Positions 35,918 to 44,447 of a stretch of 64,000 nucleotides of DNA are shown here, one piece after another. The position numbers and the translations under genes were made by a program. The stretch lies in NCBI RefSeq assembly GCF_013363755.1, contig NZ_CP054840.1, forward strand, positions 262,001-326,000, read 5' to 3'. Below the pieces are notes generated by a model that saw nothing but the letters and a program-made list of their open reading frames with translations, made no database searches and had not been told where the DNA came from. The stretch's first letter is position 1. Each line of letters starts with the position of its first letter. The stretch comes from Comamonas antarctica (lineage in GTDB: Bacteria > Pseudomonadota > Gammaproteobacteria > Burkholderiales > Burkholderiaceae_C).

Positions 35918-35941
35918 CTTCATAACTGTTTCCTCATGAAG
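35918..35941. promoter_or_regulatory. Candidate LysR operator
   Basis: CTTCAT and ATGAAG form a perfect inverted repeat separated by 12 bases. It lies 14 bases before the LysR start and 86 bases before the Bug receptor start. LysR boxes have a T-N11-A core; this one is T-N12-A, so the exact register is uncertain. Confidence 0.5.
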
Positions 35942-36027
35942 ACAGTCCGCTATTTCATTGGATGGCAATCCTGATGTTCAGAATAATCGGCAAGCCTCGA
36001 TCCCATAACAATCATTCGGAGACAACG

Positions 36028-37023
36028 ATGAAGACATCCCGTTCCATGGCACGGCGCCAGTTCGTGCTCGCAGGCCTTGGCGCCGCTGCCGTTGCCGCGG
36101 TGCCTGGCCGCGTTCTCGCGTCCACCTATCCCGAGCGTCCGATCACCTTCATCTGCCCCTGGCCCGCGGGCGGCACGGCGGACCGTTCGATGCGCATCAT
36201 CTGCCAGATCGCGGCGCGTGAACTGGGCCAGCCGATCGCGCTCGAAAACCGCGCCGGCGCCTCCGGCATGATCGGCACCAAGGCGCTGGCCTCGGCCCGC
36301 CCCGACGGCTACACCATCGGCCAGATCCCGATCTCGGTCACGCGCTTCTCGCAGCTGGGCACGGTGCAGCTCGACCCGCTCAAGGACTTCAGCTACATCG
36401 CGCGCACCTCGGGCCAGACCTTCGGCATTGCCGTGCCCGCGCGCTCGCCGTTCAAGACGCTGGCCGACGTGGTCGCGCGCGCCAAGGCCCAGCCCGGCAC
36501 CGTGACCTATGCGCACGCCGGCATCGGCGGCGCCACGCATGTCGGCATGGAGCAGTTCGCCCAGGCCGCAGGCATCAAGTTCAATGCGATTGCCTACAAG
36601 GGCGGCTCGGCCGCGCTGCAGGATGTGCTCGGCGAACAGGTCGACCTGCTGGCCGACAGCAGCTCCTGGGCGCCGCATGTCGAAGCCGGCAAGATGCGCC
36701 TGCTCGCGACCTGGGGCGAGGCGCGCACGCCGCGCTTCAAGGACGTGCCCACGCTCAAGGAACTGGGCTACGACGTGGTCGTCGAGGCACCCAACGGCAT
36801 CGGGGCGCCCAAGGGCCTGCCGCCGGCCGTCGAAAAACGCCTGCGCGAGGCCTTCCGCGCCGCGGTCAACAGCGAGGAATTCCGCAAGGTCGCGGACAGC
36901 ATCGACGCGCCCGTGATGTACCTCGACGCGCCCGACTACCAGAAGTACATCCAGGCGACCTTCCAGCAGGAAACCGACCTGATCCGCAAGCTCAATCTCA
37001 AGGAGCTGATGGCCAGGGGCTGA
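36028..37023 (+). CDS. Bug-family tripartite tricarboxylate transporter receptor
   Basis: The 331-residue periplasmic binding protein has a twin-arginine type leader (ARRQFVLAGLGAAAVAAV). The Bug core starts at YPERPITFICPWPAGGTADRSMR, with later VENRAGASG-like and YAHAGIGGATHVGMEQF segments. Bug proteins bind carboxylates through two ordered waters. The following dehydratase gene suggests an aldarate ligand (inference). No TctA/TctB membrane genes are present here. It heads a five-gene co-directional run and is preceded by CGGAGACAACG. Confidence 0.88.
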   Translation: MKTSRSMARRQFVLAGLGAAAVAAVPGRVLASTYPERPITFICPWPAGGTADRSMRIICQIAARELGQPIALENRAGASGMIGTKALASARPDGYTIGQIPISVTRFSQLGTVQLDPLKDFSYIARTSGQTFGIAVPARSPFKTLADVVARAKAQPGTVTYAHAGIGGATHVGMEQFAQAAGIKFNAIAYKGGSAALQDVLGEQVDLLADSSSWAPHVEAGKMRLLATWGEARTPRFKDVPTLKELGYDVVVEAPNGIGAPKGLPPAVEKRLREAFRAAVNSEEFRKVADSIDAPVMYLDAPDYQKYIQATFQQETDLIRKLNLKELMARG

Positions 37024-37068
37024 GTCCCTGGTCCGTTGGCGTTTTCCACCCCGCTTGCCGCTTTTTCC

Positions 37069-38592
37069 ATGACCCAAAGTCCCCTGCTTCGCCTGCACCC
37101 GAACGACAACGTGCTGGTCGCGAAGAATGCCATTGCGCTGGGCGAAGCCATCGCCGAGTTCGGCGTGCGCGCCCGGGCGCAGATTCCCGCCGGCCACAAG
37201 ATCGCGGCGCGCGCCATTGCTGCCGGCGAGAACGTGCTCAAGTACGACACCGTGATCGGCGTGGCAGCGCGCGACCTCGAAGCCGGCGACTATGTGCACA
37301 GCCACAATCTGACGCTGGTCGACAGCTACCGCGATCCCGGGTTCTGCCAGGATGTGCGTCCCGTCGACTTCGTGCCCGAGGCCGAACGCGCGAGCTTCAT
37401 GGGCTTCGAGCGCGCCGACGGCAGCGTCGGCACGCGCAACTTCATCGGCCTGCTGTCGTCGGTGAACTGCTCGGCCACGGTCATCAACCGCATTGCCGCG
37501 CATTTCACGCCCGAACGCCTCGCGGCGTATCCGAATGTCGACGGCGTGGTGGCGTTCGCGCAGACCAGCGGCTGCGGCATGTCGTCGCCGAGCGAGCATT
37601 TCGATGTGCTGCGGCGCACGCTCGCGGGCTATGCGCGCCATCCGAACCTGGCCGGTGTGCTGATCGTCGGACTGGGCTGCGAGCGCAACCAGGTCAGCTC
37701 GCTGGTCGACTCGCAGGGCCTGCAGGCCGGCCGGCTGATGCGCACGATGGTGATGCAGGACGTGGGCGGCACGCGCCAGACCATCGAGGCCGGCATTCGC
37801 GCCATCGAGGAAATGCTGCCCGAAGCCAATGCCGCCGAGCGCACGCGCGTGAGCGCCGCGCACCTGAAGATCGGCCTCGAATGCGGCGGCTCGGATGGTT
37901 TTTCGGCGATCACCGCCAACCCGGCGCTGGGCGCGGCGATGGACATCCTGGTGCGCCATGGCGGCACCGCCATCCTGTCCGAAACCCCCGAGATCCACGG
38001 CGTGGAGTTCATGCTCACGCGCCGCGCGGCCACGCCCGAAGTCGGGCAGAAACTGCTCGACCGCCTGGCGTGGTGGGAGCGCTATGCGGCCGGCCAGAAC
38101 GCGCAGTTCAACGGCGTGGTCGGCCACGGCAACCAGGCCGGCGGCCTGGCCAACATCTTCGAGAAATCGCTGGGCTCGGCCATGAAGGGCGGCACCACGC
38201 CGCTGCGCGCGGTCTATGAGTACGCCGAGCCGATCACCGAGAAGGGCTTCGTGTTCATGGACTCGCCGGGCTACGACCCGGTGGCCGCGACCGGGCAGAT
38301 CGCCAGCGGCGCGCAGCTGATCTGCTTCACCACCGGCCGCGGCTCGATGTTCGGCAGCAAGCCCGCGCCGACCATCAAGCTGGCCAGCAACACCCCGATG
38401 TTCCGCCGCCTCGAGGAGGACATGGACATCAACTGCGGCGTGGTGGTCGATGGCGAACTGACGGTGCCCGAGCTGGGCCAGCGCATCTTCGAGCAGATCC
38501 TCCGGCATGCCTCGGGCGAGCCGACCAAGAGCGAGCAGCTGGGCCTGGGCGACCACGAGTTCGTGCCCTGGCATCTGGGCATCGTGAGCTGA
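37069..38592 (+). CDS. garD: UxaA-family dehydratase, probably galactarate dehydratase
   Basis: The 507-residue protein has an N-terminal SAF domain (about 1-95: LHPNDNVLVAKNAIALGEAI, ARDLEAGDYVHSHNL). The long C-terminal dehydratase domain has FMGFERADGSVGTRNFIGLLSSVNCSATV, the CGGSDGFSAITANPALG motif and MDSPGYDPVAATGQIASGAQ. E. coli GarD has 523 residues and altronate dehydratase UxaA is a close relative, so substrate choice is not certain. A downstream HpcH/HpaI aldolase gene favours galactarate or glucarate. The ATG at 37069 lacks a purine-rich ribosome-binding site. Confidence 0.8.
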   Translation: MTQSPLLRLHPNDNVLVAKNAIALGEAIAEFGVRARAQIPAGHKIAARAIAAGENVLKYDTVIGVAARDLEAGDYVHSHNLTLVDSYRDPGFCQDVRPVDFVPEAERASFMGFERADGSVGTRNFIGLLSSVNCSATVINRIAAHFTPERLAAYPNVDGVVAFAQTSGCGMSSPSEHFDVLRRTLAGYARHPNLAGVLIVGLGCERNQVSSLVDSQGLQAGRLMRTMVMQDVGGTRQTIEAGIRAIEEMLPEANAAERTRVSAAHLKIGLECGGSDGFSAITANPALGAAMDILVRHGGTAILSETPEIHGVEFMLTRRAATPEVGQKLLDRLAWWERYAAGQNAQFNGVVGHGNQAGGLANIFEKSLGSAMKGGTTPLRAVYEYAEPITEKGFVFMDSPGYDPVAATGQIASGAQLICFTTGRGSMFGSKPAPTIKLASNTPMFRRLEEDMDINCGVVVDGELTVPELGQRIFEQILRHASGEPTKSEQLGLGDHEFVPWHLGIVS

Positions 38593-38595
38593 TGG

Positions 38596-38626
38596 CTTTT
38601 TCCTTCTTCCCTTTCTTCCCTTTCCC
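38596..38626 (+). other. 31-base uninterrupted pyrimidine tract before the aldehyde dehydrogenase start
   Basis: Every base from 38596 to 38626 is C or T, ending four bases before the ATG. There is no Shine-Dalgarno sequence in the spacer. In mRNA this would be a U/C-rich leader of the kind ribosomal protein S1 prefers. Whether it controls translation is inference. Confidence 0.6.
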
Positions 38627-38629
38627 GCC

Positions 38630-40102
38630 ATGCCACTGACTCTTTCGCGCCCCGACCTGCAACGCACGGCCAACTTCATTGCCGGCGAATGGCAGCCTGC
38701 GGCCCCCGGTCGCAGCCTCGATGTGACCGACCCGGCCACGGGCGGCGTGATTGCCGCCGTCCCTGATTCCGGCGCCGCCGATGCGCGCGCTGCCGTGGAT
38801 GCGGCGCAGGCCGCGTTTGCCGGCTGGCGCCGGGCGCCGGCCAAGCAGCGCGCGCAGATCCTCAAGCGCTGGAACGATCTGGTGCTCGCGCACCAGGAAG
38901 ACCTGGGCCGGCTGATCTCGCGCGAGCAGGGCAAGCCGCTGGCCGAGGGCCGCGGCGAGGTCGCCTACGCGGCCAGCTACATCGAGTGGTTTGCCGAGCA
39001 AGCCACGCGCGCCAATGGCGAGGTGATTCCCGCGCCGGTGCCGGGCCGGCGCATGTTTGCGCTGCGCGAGCCGGTGGGGGTCGTGGCCGCGATCACGCCC
39101 TGGAACTTCCCGGCGGCGATGATTGCGCGCAAGATCGCGCCGGCGCTGGCCGCGGGCTGCACCGTGGTTTGCAAGCCGGCCGAGGACACGCCGCTGACCT
39201 CGCTGGCGCTGGTCGCGCTGGCGCATGAAGCCGGCGTGCCGCCGGGCGTGCTGAACATCGTCACCGCCTCGCGCGCACGCACGCCCGAGGTGGTCGATGC
39301 CTGGCTCGACGATGCGCGCGTGCGCAAGATCACCTTCACCGGCTCGACGCCCGTGGGCAAGCACCTCGCGCGGCGCTCGGCCGACACGCTCAAGAAGCTG
39401 TCGCTGGAGCTCGGCGGCAATGCGCCGTTCATCGTGTTCGAAGACGCGGATCTCGAGGCCGCCGTCGAAGGGCTGATGCAGGCCAAGTTCCGCAACGGCG
39501 GCCAGACCTGCGTCTGCCCGAACCGGGTGTTCGTGCACGCAGCCGTGCATGACCGCTTTGCCGAACTGCTGGTGGCGCGCGTGGCCGCGCTGCAGGTCGG
39601 CCCGGCCAGCGACGCCGGCTCGCAGATCGGCCCGATGATCAACGACCGCGCCGTGGAGAAGATCGAGCGCCATGTGCAGGACGCGGTGGCGCGCGGCGCG
39701 CGCGTGCTGACCGGCGGCACGCGCCTGCCGGCGCTGGGCGCGAACTACTTCGCGCCCACGGTGCTGGCCGATGCCGATGCGAGCATGGCCTGCGCCTGCG
39801 AAGAGACGTTTGGCCCGGTCGCGCCGCTGACGCGCTTCAGCAGCGAAGACGAAGTCATTGCCCAGGCCAACGACACGCCGTTCGGGCTGGCCGCCTATTT
39901 CTATTCCAGCGACCTGCGCCGCATCTGGCGCGTGGCCGATGCGCTCGAAACCGGCATCGTCGGCATCAACGAAGGCGCGCTGGCCGCCGAGGCCGCGCCG
40001 TTTGGCGGCGTCAAGGACTCGGGCTACGGCCGCGAGGGCTCGGTGCACGGGCTCGACGATTACCTGCACACCAAGTATGTGTGCCAGGGTCTGCTTGATT
40101 GA
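38630..40102 (+). CDS. NAD(P)-dependent aldehyde dehydrogenase, GabD-like
   Basis: The 490-residue protein has full aldehyde dehydrogenase signatures: ITPWNFPAAMIARKIAPALAAG, ITFTGSTPVGKHLA, the general base Glu260 in LELGGNAPF and the nucleophile Cys294 in NGGQTCVCPNR. It is closest in character to succinate-semialdehyde dehydrogenase. In this operon it could oxidise a semialdehyde from aldarate breakdown, such as tartronate or 2-oxoglutarate semialdehyde; sequence alone cannot decide. It follows garD by 37 bases and has a pyrimidine tract in place of a ribosome-binding site. Confidence 0.88.
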   Translation: MPLTLSRPDLQRTANFIAGEWQPAAPGRSLDVTDPATGGVIAAVPDSGAADARAAVDAAQAAFAGWRRAPAKQRAQILKRWNDLVLAHQEDLGRLISREQGKPLAEGRGEVAYAASYIEWFAEQATRANGEVIPAPVPGRRMFALREPVGVVAAITPWNFPAAMIARKIAPALAAGCTVVCKPAEDTPLTSLALVALAHEAGVPPGVLNIVTASRARTPEVVDAWLDDARVRKITFTGSTPVGKHLARRSADTLKKLSLELGGNAPFIVFEDADLEAAVEGLMQAKFRNGGQTCVCPNRVFVHAAVHDRFAELLVARVAALQVGPASDAGSQIGPMINDRAVEKIERHVQDAVARGARVLTGGTRLPALGANYFAPTVLADADASMACACEETFGPVAPLTRFSSEDEVIAQANDTPFGLAAYFYSSDLRRIWRVADALETGIVGINEGALAAEAAPFGGVKDSGYGREGSVHGLDDYLHTKYVCQGLLD

Positions 40103-40103
40103 A

Positions 40104-40214
40104 CACCCCCTGAGCGGCTGTCGCCGCTTCCCCCTCTCAACCTTCGGTGGAGGGGGACGGCACCCTCGGTGCGGGGCGGCCCTTCCTCGGTGCCCCTGAG
40201 CTGGGGCGCGCCAG
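40104..40214. repeat. Dispersed intergenic repeat, family B copy 2
   Basis: Second copy of the element at 25275-25413, with the same ordered blocks and 28 fewer bases. It fills the gap between the aldehyde dehydrogenase and aldolase genes inside a co-directional run, so it may affect read-through. Confidence 0.85.
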
Positions 40215-40256
40215 TTTCATACATTGCGTGTACGGCTCTTACATAGGAGTAATTCC

Positions 40257-41066
40257 ATGCCTTCCAACAATCCCTTCAAGGCGGCGCTGGCCGCCAAGCA
40301 GCCGCAGGTCGGCCTGTGGCTGTCGATGGCCGATCCCTATATGGCCGAAGTCAGCGCCAGCACGGGTTTCAACTGGCTGCTGATCGATGGCGAACATGCG
40401 CCCAACGACCTGCATTCGACGCTGGCCGCATTGCAGGCCGTGGCCGCCCATGGTGCGCAGCCCGTCGTGCGCGCGGTGCAGGGCGATACCGCGCTGATCA
40501 AGCAGCTGCTGGACATCGGCGCCAAGACGCTGCTGGTGCCCATGGTCGATAGCGCCGAGCAGGCGCGCGCGCTGGTGTCGGCCACGCGCTACCCGCCGCT
40601 GGGTATCCGCGGCGTCGGCAGCGCCGTGGGCCGGGCCTCGCAGTGGAGCGGGCGCAGCGACTACCTCGATGTGGCCGATGACGAAGTCTGCCTGCTGGTG
40701 CAGGCCGAGACCGTGACGGCGCTGGGCAATCTGGAAGAGATCTGCGCCGTCGACGGCGTGCATGGCGTGTTCATCGGCCCGGCCGATCTCGCCGCCTCGA
40801 TGGGCTTTCGCGGCCGCCCCGGCCACCCCGAAGTGCAGGCCGCGATCGAGAACGCGATGCGCACCATCGTCGCCTCGGGCAAGGCCGCGGGCACGCTGAC
40901 CTCGGACCCGGCGCTCGCGCGCCGCTACCTCGAACTCGGCTGCACCTTTGTTGCCGTCGGCGTCGATCTGCTGATCTACGCCAATGCCGCGCGCCGGCTC
41001 GCGGGCGACTTCCTGGGCCGGCCGGCCACTCCTGTAGCATCTGCCGAATCCCGCGGAGCGTATTGA
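40257..41066 (+). CDS. HpcH/HpaI-family class II aldolase
   Basis: The 269-residue protein starts after TAGGAGTAATTCC. It has the family signatures [41 protein letters not shown] and the metal ligands Glu in [12 protein letters not shown] and Asp in [12 protein letters not shown]. Members include HpaI and GarL, which split 2-oxo-3-deoxy acids into pyruvate and an aldehyde. Beside a GarD-like dehydratase gene, cleavage of 5-dehydro-4-deoxy-glucarate to pyruvate and tartronate semialdehyde is the best guess. The FAD-linked oxidase start lies two bases after its stop. Confidence 0.85.
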   Translation: MPSNNPFKAALAAKQPQVGLWLSMADPYMAEVSASTGFNWLLIDGEHAPNDLHSTLAALQAVAAHGAQPVVRAVQGDTALIKQLLDIGAKTLLVPMVDSAEQARALVSATRYPPLGIRGVGSAVGRASQWSGRSDYLDVADDEVCLLVQAETVTALGNLEEICAVDGVHGVFIGPADLAASMGFRGRPGHPEVQAAIENAMRTIVASGKAAGTLTSDPALARRYLELGCTFVAVGVDLLIYANAARRLAGDFLGRPATPVASAESRGAY

Positions 41067-41068
41067 AC

Positions 41069-42523
41069 ATGACTTCCCTTTCCACCATTCCCCACGCGCA
41101 GGTGCTTGCCGAGCTGCGCGCCATCGTCGGCGACAAGGCCTGCATCGACGTCGCGGCCGACATGCAGCCCTTCACCACCGACTACCGCAAGCTCTACCAC
41201 GGCAGGGCGCTGGCCGTCGTGCTGCCGGCCGACACGCAGCAGGTGAGCGCCGTGCTGGCGCTGTGCTTCAAGCACAACGTGCCGGTGGTGCCCCAGGGCG
41301 GCAACACCTCGCTGATGGGCGGCGCCGTGCCCGACGCCGCGGGCAACGCCGTGGTGCTGAACCTGCGCCGCATGAACCAGGTGCTGGAAATCGACGTCGT
41401 CAACGACACCATGACGCTGCAGGCCGGCGTGACGCTGCAATCCGCGCGCGCCGCGGCCGAGGAAGCCGGGCGCCTGTTCCCGCTGCGCATCGGCTCCGAG
41501 GGCTCGTGCCAGATCGGCGGCAATCTCTCCACCAATGCCGGCGGCACCGCGGTGCTGCGCTACGGCAACATGCGCGACCTGACGCTGGGCATCGAGGCGG
41601 TGCTGCCCGATGGCCGCATCTACTCGTCGCTGCGCGGCCTGCGCAAGGACAACACCGGCTACGACCTCAAGCAGCTGTTCATCGGCTCCGAAGGCACGCT
41701 GGGCATCATCACCGCCGCCGTGCTCAAGCTGATGCCGCTGCCCAGCGCCACGGCCGCGGCCTGGATTGCCGTGCGCGACCCGCATGCCGCCGTCGAACTG
41801 CTGGGCGAGGCCAAGCGCGTGGCGGGCCAGGCTGTCACCGCGTTCGAGCTGATCTCGGGCCCGGCGCTGACGCTGGTGCTCGAATCGATGCCGCAGCTGA
41901 GCGCGCCGCTGCCCAGCGCGCATGACTGGATGGTGCTGATCGAGCTGACTTCGGGCGGCGACGCCGAAGGCCTCGACGCCACGCTGATGCAGATTCTCGA
42001 GCAGGGCATGGAGCGCGGCCTGGTGACCGACGCGGCGATTGCCGCGAGCATTGCCGACACACGCGCCTTCTGGATGCTGCGCGAGGAGATCTCCGATGCG
42101 CAGACGCGCACCGGCGGCAGCATCAAGTGCGACATCTCGATTCCGCTGTCGAAGATCGCCGATTTCATCGCCGACGCCTCGGCCGAGGTGCTGGCGCTCG
42201 CGCCCGATGCGCGCATGGTGATCTACGGCCACATGGGCGACGGCAACGTGCACTTCAACCCGCTGCGCCCCAAGGACGTGAGCGCCGCCGACTTCCTTGC
42301 CGCCAACTACGCGCGCGTCTCGCACGCCGTCGACGGCCTGGCCACGGCGCAGAACGGCTCGATCTCGGCCGAGCACGGCATCGGCGTGGCCAAGCGCGAC
42401 GACCTGCTGCAATGCAAGTCGCCGGTGGAGCTGGAACTGATGTGGCAGGTCAAGCGCGCGCTCGACCCGAAAAACCTGCTGAATCCGGCCAAGGTGCTGC
42501 CGGTACCGGAGGGGATGGCGTAA
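41069..42523 (+). CDS. FAD-linked D-2-hydroxyacid dehydrogenase
   Basis: The 484-residue protein has the VAO-type FAD domain (NVPVVPQGGNTSLMGGAVPD, GSEGSCQIGGNLSTNAGGTAVLRYGNMRD, FIGSEGTLGIIT). The C-terminal domain has YGHMGDGNVHFNPLRP and SAEHGIGVAKRDDL. It is closer to D-2-hydroxyglutarate/D-lactate dehydrogenases than to GlcD. Its start is two bases after the aldolase stop, so it belongs to the same operon. The substrate may be a hydroxyacid made in this pathway. A repeat follows. Confidence 0.82.
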   Translation: MTSLSTIPHAQVLAELRAIVGDKACIDVAADMQPFTTDYRKLYHGRALAVVLPADTQQVSAVLALCFKHNVPVVPQGGNTSLMGGAVPDAAGNAVVLNLRRMNQVLEIDVVNDTMTLQAGVTLQSARAAAEEAGRLFPLRIGSEGSCQIGGNLSTNAGGTAVLRYGNMRDLTLGIEAVLPDGRIYSSLRGLRKDNTGYDLKQLFIGSEGTLGIITAAVLKLMPLPSATAAAWIAVRDPHAAVELLGEAKRVAGQAVTAFELISGPALTLVLESMPQLSAPLPSAHDWMVLIELTSGGDAEGLDATLMQILEQGMERGLVTDAAIAASIADTRAFWMLREEISDAQTRTGGSIKCDISIPLSKIADFIADASAEVLALAPDARMVIYGHMGDGNVHFNPLRPKDVSAADFLAANYARVSHAVDGLATAQNGSISAEHGIGVAKRDDLLQCKSPVELELMWQVKRALDPKNLLNPAKVLPVPEGMA

Positions 42524-42540
42524 GCGGATCTTGAGCGAGG

Positions 42541-42622
42541 GCCGTTCATCCTTCGACAGGCTCAGGACGAACGGGGCTATGCCCGTTCGTGGTGAGCCTG
42601 CCTGGGCGGCCCCGTCGAACCA
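42541..42622. repeat. Dispersed palindromic repeat, family A copy 2
   Basis: The left arm TTCGACAGGCTCAGGACGAA continues to CGGG; after a GCTATG turn the right arm reads CCCGTTCGTGGTGAGCCTG. The right arm is then interrupted by 13 bases (CCTGGGCGGCCCC) before GTCGAACCATGAA completes the palindrome. The element sits between the FAD-linked oxidase and a convergent LysR gene. Confidence 0.8.
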
Positions 42623-42660
42623 TGAAAGGCCTGTCCTCCAGGCAAGGCAACACAAGGTGT

Positions 42661-43539
42661 TTAAGAAACCGCCTGACTCAGCCACTGCACGAAAGCCGCG
42701 CACTCCCACCTATCCATGGTCCCCGTGTGCCAGCATAAATAATGCGCATGCGGGCTGGGCACATCGAGCGGGAACAAGCGCACCAGCGTGCCGTTGTCGA
42801 GCCAGGGCGCGCCCAGCTTGAGGCGCACCGGCGCCACGCCCAGGCCCGCGGCCGCGGCGTCGCACAGCAGGCCGATGTCATGGAACTGCGAGCCTTCGAC
42901 GGGCTCGGGCCAGTCGAGGCCGGCGGCGTCGAACCAGCCGCGCCAGGGCTCGAGCGGGCTGCGCAGCAGCGGCAGGCCTTCGAGGTCGGAAGGCTGCGCG
43001 AACGGCCCGTGCGCGCGCACGAAGGCCGGCGAGGCCAGCGGCGTGAGCACGTCGCGCGCGATTTCCATGTGCTCCATGTCGGCGTAATGCCCCGGGCCGA
43101 AGCGCACGATCAGGTCGGCATCCTCGGCCACCACGTCGAGCAGCGGAATGCTCACATGCAGGGCCAGGTCGATCTCGGGATAGGCCTCGGTGAACTGGCT
43201 CAGCCGCGGAATCAGCATGCAGCGCGCGAAGGTCGGCGTGACGGCGATCTTCAGCCGGCGCCGCCCGGTGGCGCTGGCGCTGCCGGGAAAGCGCTGCAGC
43301 GCGCCCAGGCCCTCGCGCACATGCGCGAGGTAGGCGCTGCCCTCGCTGGTCAGCGAGAAATCGGCGCGCCCGAACAGCCGGCTGCCCAGCATCTGCTCGA
43401 GCTGGCGCACGCGGTGGCTCACCGCGCTGGGTGTCACGCACAGCTCCTCGGCGGTCTGCGTGACGCTGCGCAGCCGCGCCAGCGCCTCGAAGGTCAGCAG
43501 GCACTGGATCGGCGGAATGCGCCGCGCCGCGGGCTGCAT
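42661..43539 (-). CDS. LysR-family regulator, GcvA-like
   Basis: The 292-residue protein starts at MQPAARRIPPIQCLLTFEALARLRSVTQTAEELCVTPSAVSHRVRQLE, a GcvA/AmpR-type winged HTH. The effector domain spans about 95-290. It lies eight bases downstream of purU on the same strand and may be co-transcribed with it. In E. coli, GcvA controls glycine cleavage and one-carbon flux, so the purU neighbour is suggestive; the target here is not shown. A start 66 bases upstream would overlap purU and is less likely. Confidence 0.85.
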   Translation of the reverse strand: MQPAARRIPPIQCLLTFEALARLRSVTQTAEELCVTPSAVSHRVRQLEQMLGSRLFGRADFSLTSEGSAYLAHVREGLGALQRFPGSASATGRRRLKIAVTPTFARCMLIPRLSQFTEAYPEIDLALHVSIPLLDVVAEDADLIVRFGPGHYADMEHMEIARDVLTPLASPAFVRAHGPFAQPSDLEGLPLLRSPLEPWRGWFDAAGLDWPEPVEGSQFHDIGLLCDAAAAGLGVAPVRLKLGAPWLDNGTLVRLFPLDVPSPHAHYLCWHTGTMDRWECAAFVQWLSQAVS

Positions 43540-43547
43540 GGCGGCTA

Positions 43548-44396
43548 TCAGCGAAAGACGACGGTCTTGTGGCCGTTGAGGATCACGCGGCGCTCGCTGT
43601 GCCACTTGACGGCGCGTGCCAGCACCTGGCTTTCGGTGTCGCGGCCGCGCGCCGTGAGGTCCTCGACGGTGTCGGTGTGGTCGGCACGCGCCACGTCCTG
43701 CTCGATGATCGGGCCTTCGTCGAGGTCGGCCGTCACGTAGTGGGCGGTGGCGCCGATCAGCTTCACGCCGCGGTCATGCGCCTGGTAATAGGGCTTGGCG
43801 CCCTTGAAGCTGGGCAGGAAGCTGTGGTGGATGTTGATCGCGCGGCCCGCGAGCTTGGTGCACAGGTCGTTCGACAGCACCTGCATGTAGCGCGCCAGCA
43901 CCACCAGCTCCGCGCCTTCTGCCTCGATAATCTCGAACTGCCGCGCTTCGGCCTGGGCCTTGGTCGCCGCCGTCACGGGAATGTGGTGGAAGGGCACGTT
44001 GTAGCTGGCCGCGAGCTGGTAGAAGTCGCGGTGGTTGCTGATGATCGCGCGGATGTCGATCGGCAGCAGGCCGGACTTCCAGCGGAACAGCAGGTCGTTG
44101 AGGCAGTGGCCTTCCTTGCTGACCAGAAGCACGGTCTTCATGTTCTCGGCTTGCGAATGCAGGCTCCAGCGCATCTCGAAACGCGCCGCGAGTTCGGCCA
44201 GCGCGGTCTTGAGCGACGCGGCATCGGTTTCGGTGCAGACGAACTGCACGCGCATGAAGAACAGGCCGGTGGCGGTGTCGTTGTACTGCGCGGCTTCTTC
44301 GATGTTGCCGCCCTGCTCGAGCAGGAATCCGGAGACGGCGTGCACCAGCCCGCGGCGGTCGGGGCAGGATAGGGTAAGAATGTAGGCTTGGGTCAT
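43548..44396 (-). CDS. purU: Formyltetrahydrofolate deformylase
   Basis: The 282-residue protein has an N-terminal ACT domain (1-80: AYILTLSCPDRRGLVHAVSGFLLEQGGNI) and a C-terminal formyltransferase-fold domain. The latter has INIHHSFLPSFKGAKPYYQAHDRGVK and YVTADLDEGPIIEQD. It hydrolyses 10-formyl-THF to formate and THF, balancing one-carbon pools; in E. coli the ACT domain senses methionine and glycine. It is divergent from the PAS-GGDEF-EAL gene, with 51 bases between starts. A long in-frame extension upstream lacks family character. Confidence 0.95.
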   Translation of the reverse strand: MTQAYILTLSCPDRRGLVHAVSGFLLEQGGNIEEAAQYNDTATGLFFMRVQFVCTETDAASLKTALAELAARFEMRWSLHSQAENMKTVLLVSKEGHCLNDLLFRWKSGLLPIDIRAIISNHRDFYQLAASYNVPFHHIPVTAATKAQAEARQFEIIEAEGAELVVLARYMQVLSNDLCTKLAGRAINIHHSFLPSFKGAKPYYQAHDRGVKLIGATAHYVTADLDEGPIIEQDVARADHTDTVEDLTARGRDTESQVLARAVKWHSERRVILNGHKTVVFR

Positions 44397-44447
44397 AGCC
44401 CTGCGATTGTCGCAGCAAGGGCCGTTGGTTGTGGATTGAGGAAATAC

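Noticed and set aside
35950..38934. A 994-codon open frame on the minus strand
   Set aside because: It lies antisense to the Bug receptor and dehydratase genes, which have clear family motifs. The antisense translation has none.
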